DNA of 51,970 bases from Pseudolabrys sp. (lineage in GTDB: Bacteria; Pseudomonadota; Alphaproteobacteria; Rhizobiales; Xanthobacteraceae). Each line of letters begins with the position of its first letter. Positions within the stretch are counted from its first letter, which is position 1. The position numbers were made by a program, and so were the translations under genes. This document shows positions 51,887 through 51,970 of the stretch, one piece after another. The notes beneath the pieces were generated by a model. It saw only the letters and a list, made by a program, of their open reading frames with translations, had not been told where the DNA came from and did not search any database. The stretch is taken from assembly GCA_022843325.1 (NCBI GenBank), contig JALHNV010000015.1, positions 1 to 51,970 on the forward strand, in the 5' to 3' direction.

Positions 51887-51970
51887 TTAGTTCTTGGGCG
51901 CTTCGCCCGGCTTGGCGGCCGGAGGCGCCGCGCCGGCGGGTACAGCGCCGGCGGGCGCAGTGGCCGGATC
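51887..51970 (-). CDS. C-terminus of an unidentified protein (partial)
   Basis: Reading in from the window end, 27 codons end in TAA at 51887-51889: a Pro/Ala-rich tail with APAGAVPAGAAPPAAKPGEA and PKN. Low-complexity tails of this kind occur on many envelope proteins, so no family can be named. A terminator follows at once, which supports a real 3' gene end. Confidence 0.6.
   Translation of the reverse strand, partial: DPATAPAGAVPAGAAPPAAKPGEAPKN

Noticed and set aside
1..51970. CRISPR array, prophage or insertion sequence
   Set aside because: No regularly spaced repeats, integrase, transposase or phage structural gene was seen; all repeats are short intergenic palindromes.

Overview
The window is GC-rich, densely packed DNA from an alphaproteobacterium, most likely of the order Hyphomicrobiales (Bradyrhizobiaceae/Xanthobacteraceae-like). 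This is inferred from three things: the gene order yidC-engB-argB / dapD-dapE-truA-fmt-def-rmuC-recR-ybaB-dnaX, a complete Cpa/Tad pilus locus, and short palindromic repeats of the type common in that order. No CRISPR array, prophage, insertion sequence, rRNA or tRNA gene was seen. One structural RNA gene was found (SRP RNA, ffs).

Layout. 1-10.2 kb: end of yidC, engB, a DUF423 membrane protein, argB, an antitoxin next to a frameshifted ParE-type toxin, a secreted tandem-DUF1036 protein, a HAD nucleotidase, DoxX, a HupE-type permease, dapD, a HicB/HicA-like pair, a DUF805 membrane protein and dapE. 10.2-24.5 kb: OsmC, truA, GNAT, fmt, a vapBC-type module with a perfect palindromic operator lying over its own -10 box, def, rmuC, an AmpG-like permease, recR, ybaB, dnaX, ffs with a well-formed promoter, a DUF6165-type protein, then a co-directional run of GT9, HIT, nudC and a PfkB kinase. 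24.5-27.6 kb: a sulfur-handling group, namely an exported rhodanese, a YeeE/YedE (TsuA-like) transporter and a previously uncalled 51-residue membrane-anchored Cys-rich protein, divergent from an Lrp/AsnC regulator with an Lrp-like palindrome between them.

27.6-41.2 kb: an M17 aminopeptidase, then the Flp/Tad pilus system: tadD, tadC, tadB, cpaF, cpaE, cpaD, cpaC, cpaB, cpaA and the pilin gene pilA with its own terminator; then, beyond a 618-nt AT-rich non-coding stretch, a stand-alone pilus N-terminal-domain protein and two TadE-like pseudopilins. Together these encode pilin, prepilin peptidase, secretin, motor ATPase, platform proteins and minor pilins. 41.3-52 kb: an NlpC/P60 peptidase, a BKACE enzyme, and a yejAABEF peptide-uptake ABC operon with two tandem binding proteins and a PIN-domain toxin-antitoxin pair lodged between yejE and yejF. 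The window ends in the last 27 codons of a minus-strand gene followed by a terminator.

Themes worth noting: four toxin-antitoxin-type modules sit between housekeeping genes, one of them decayed; at least six palindromic repeat elements occupy gaps between genes; and the small Cys protein in the sulfur group is the best candidate for something undescribed.
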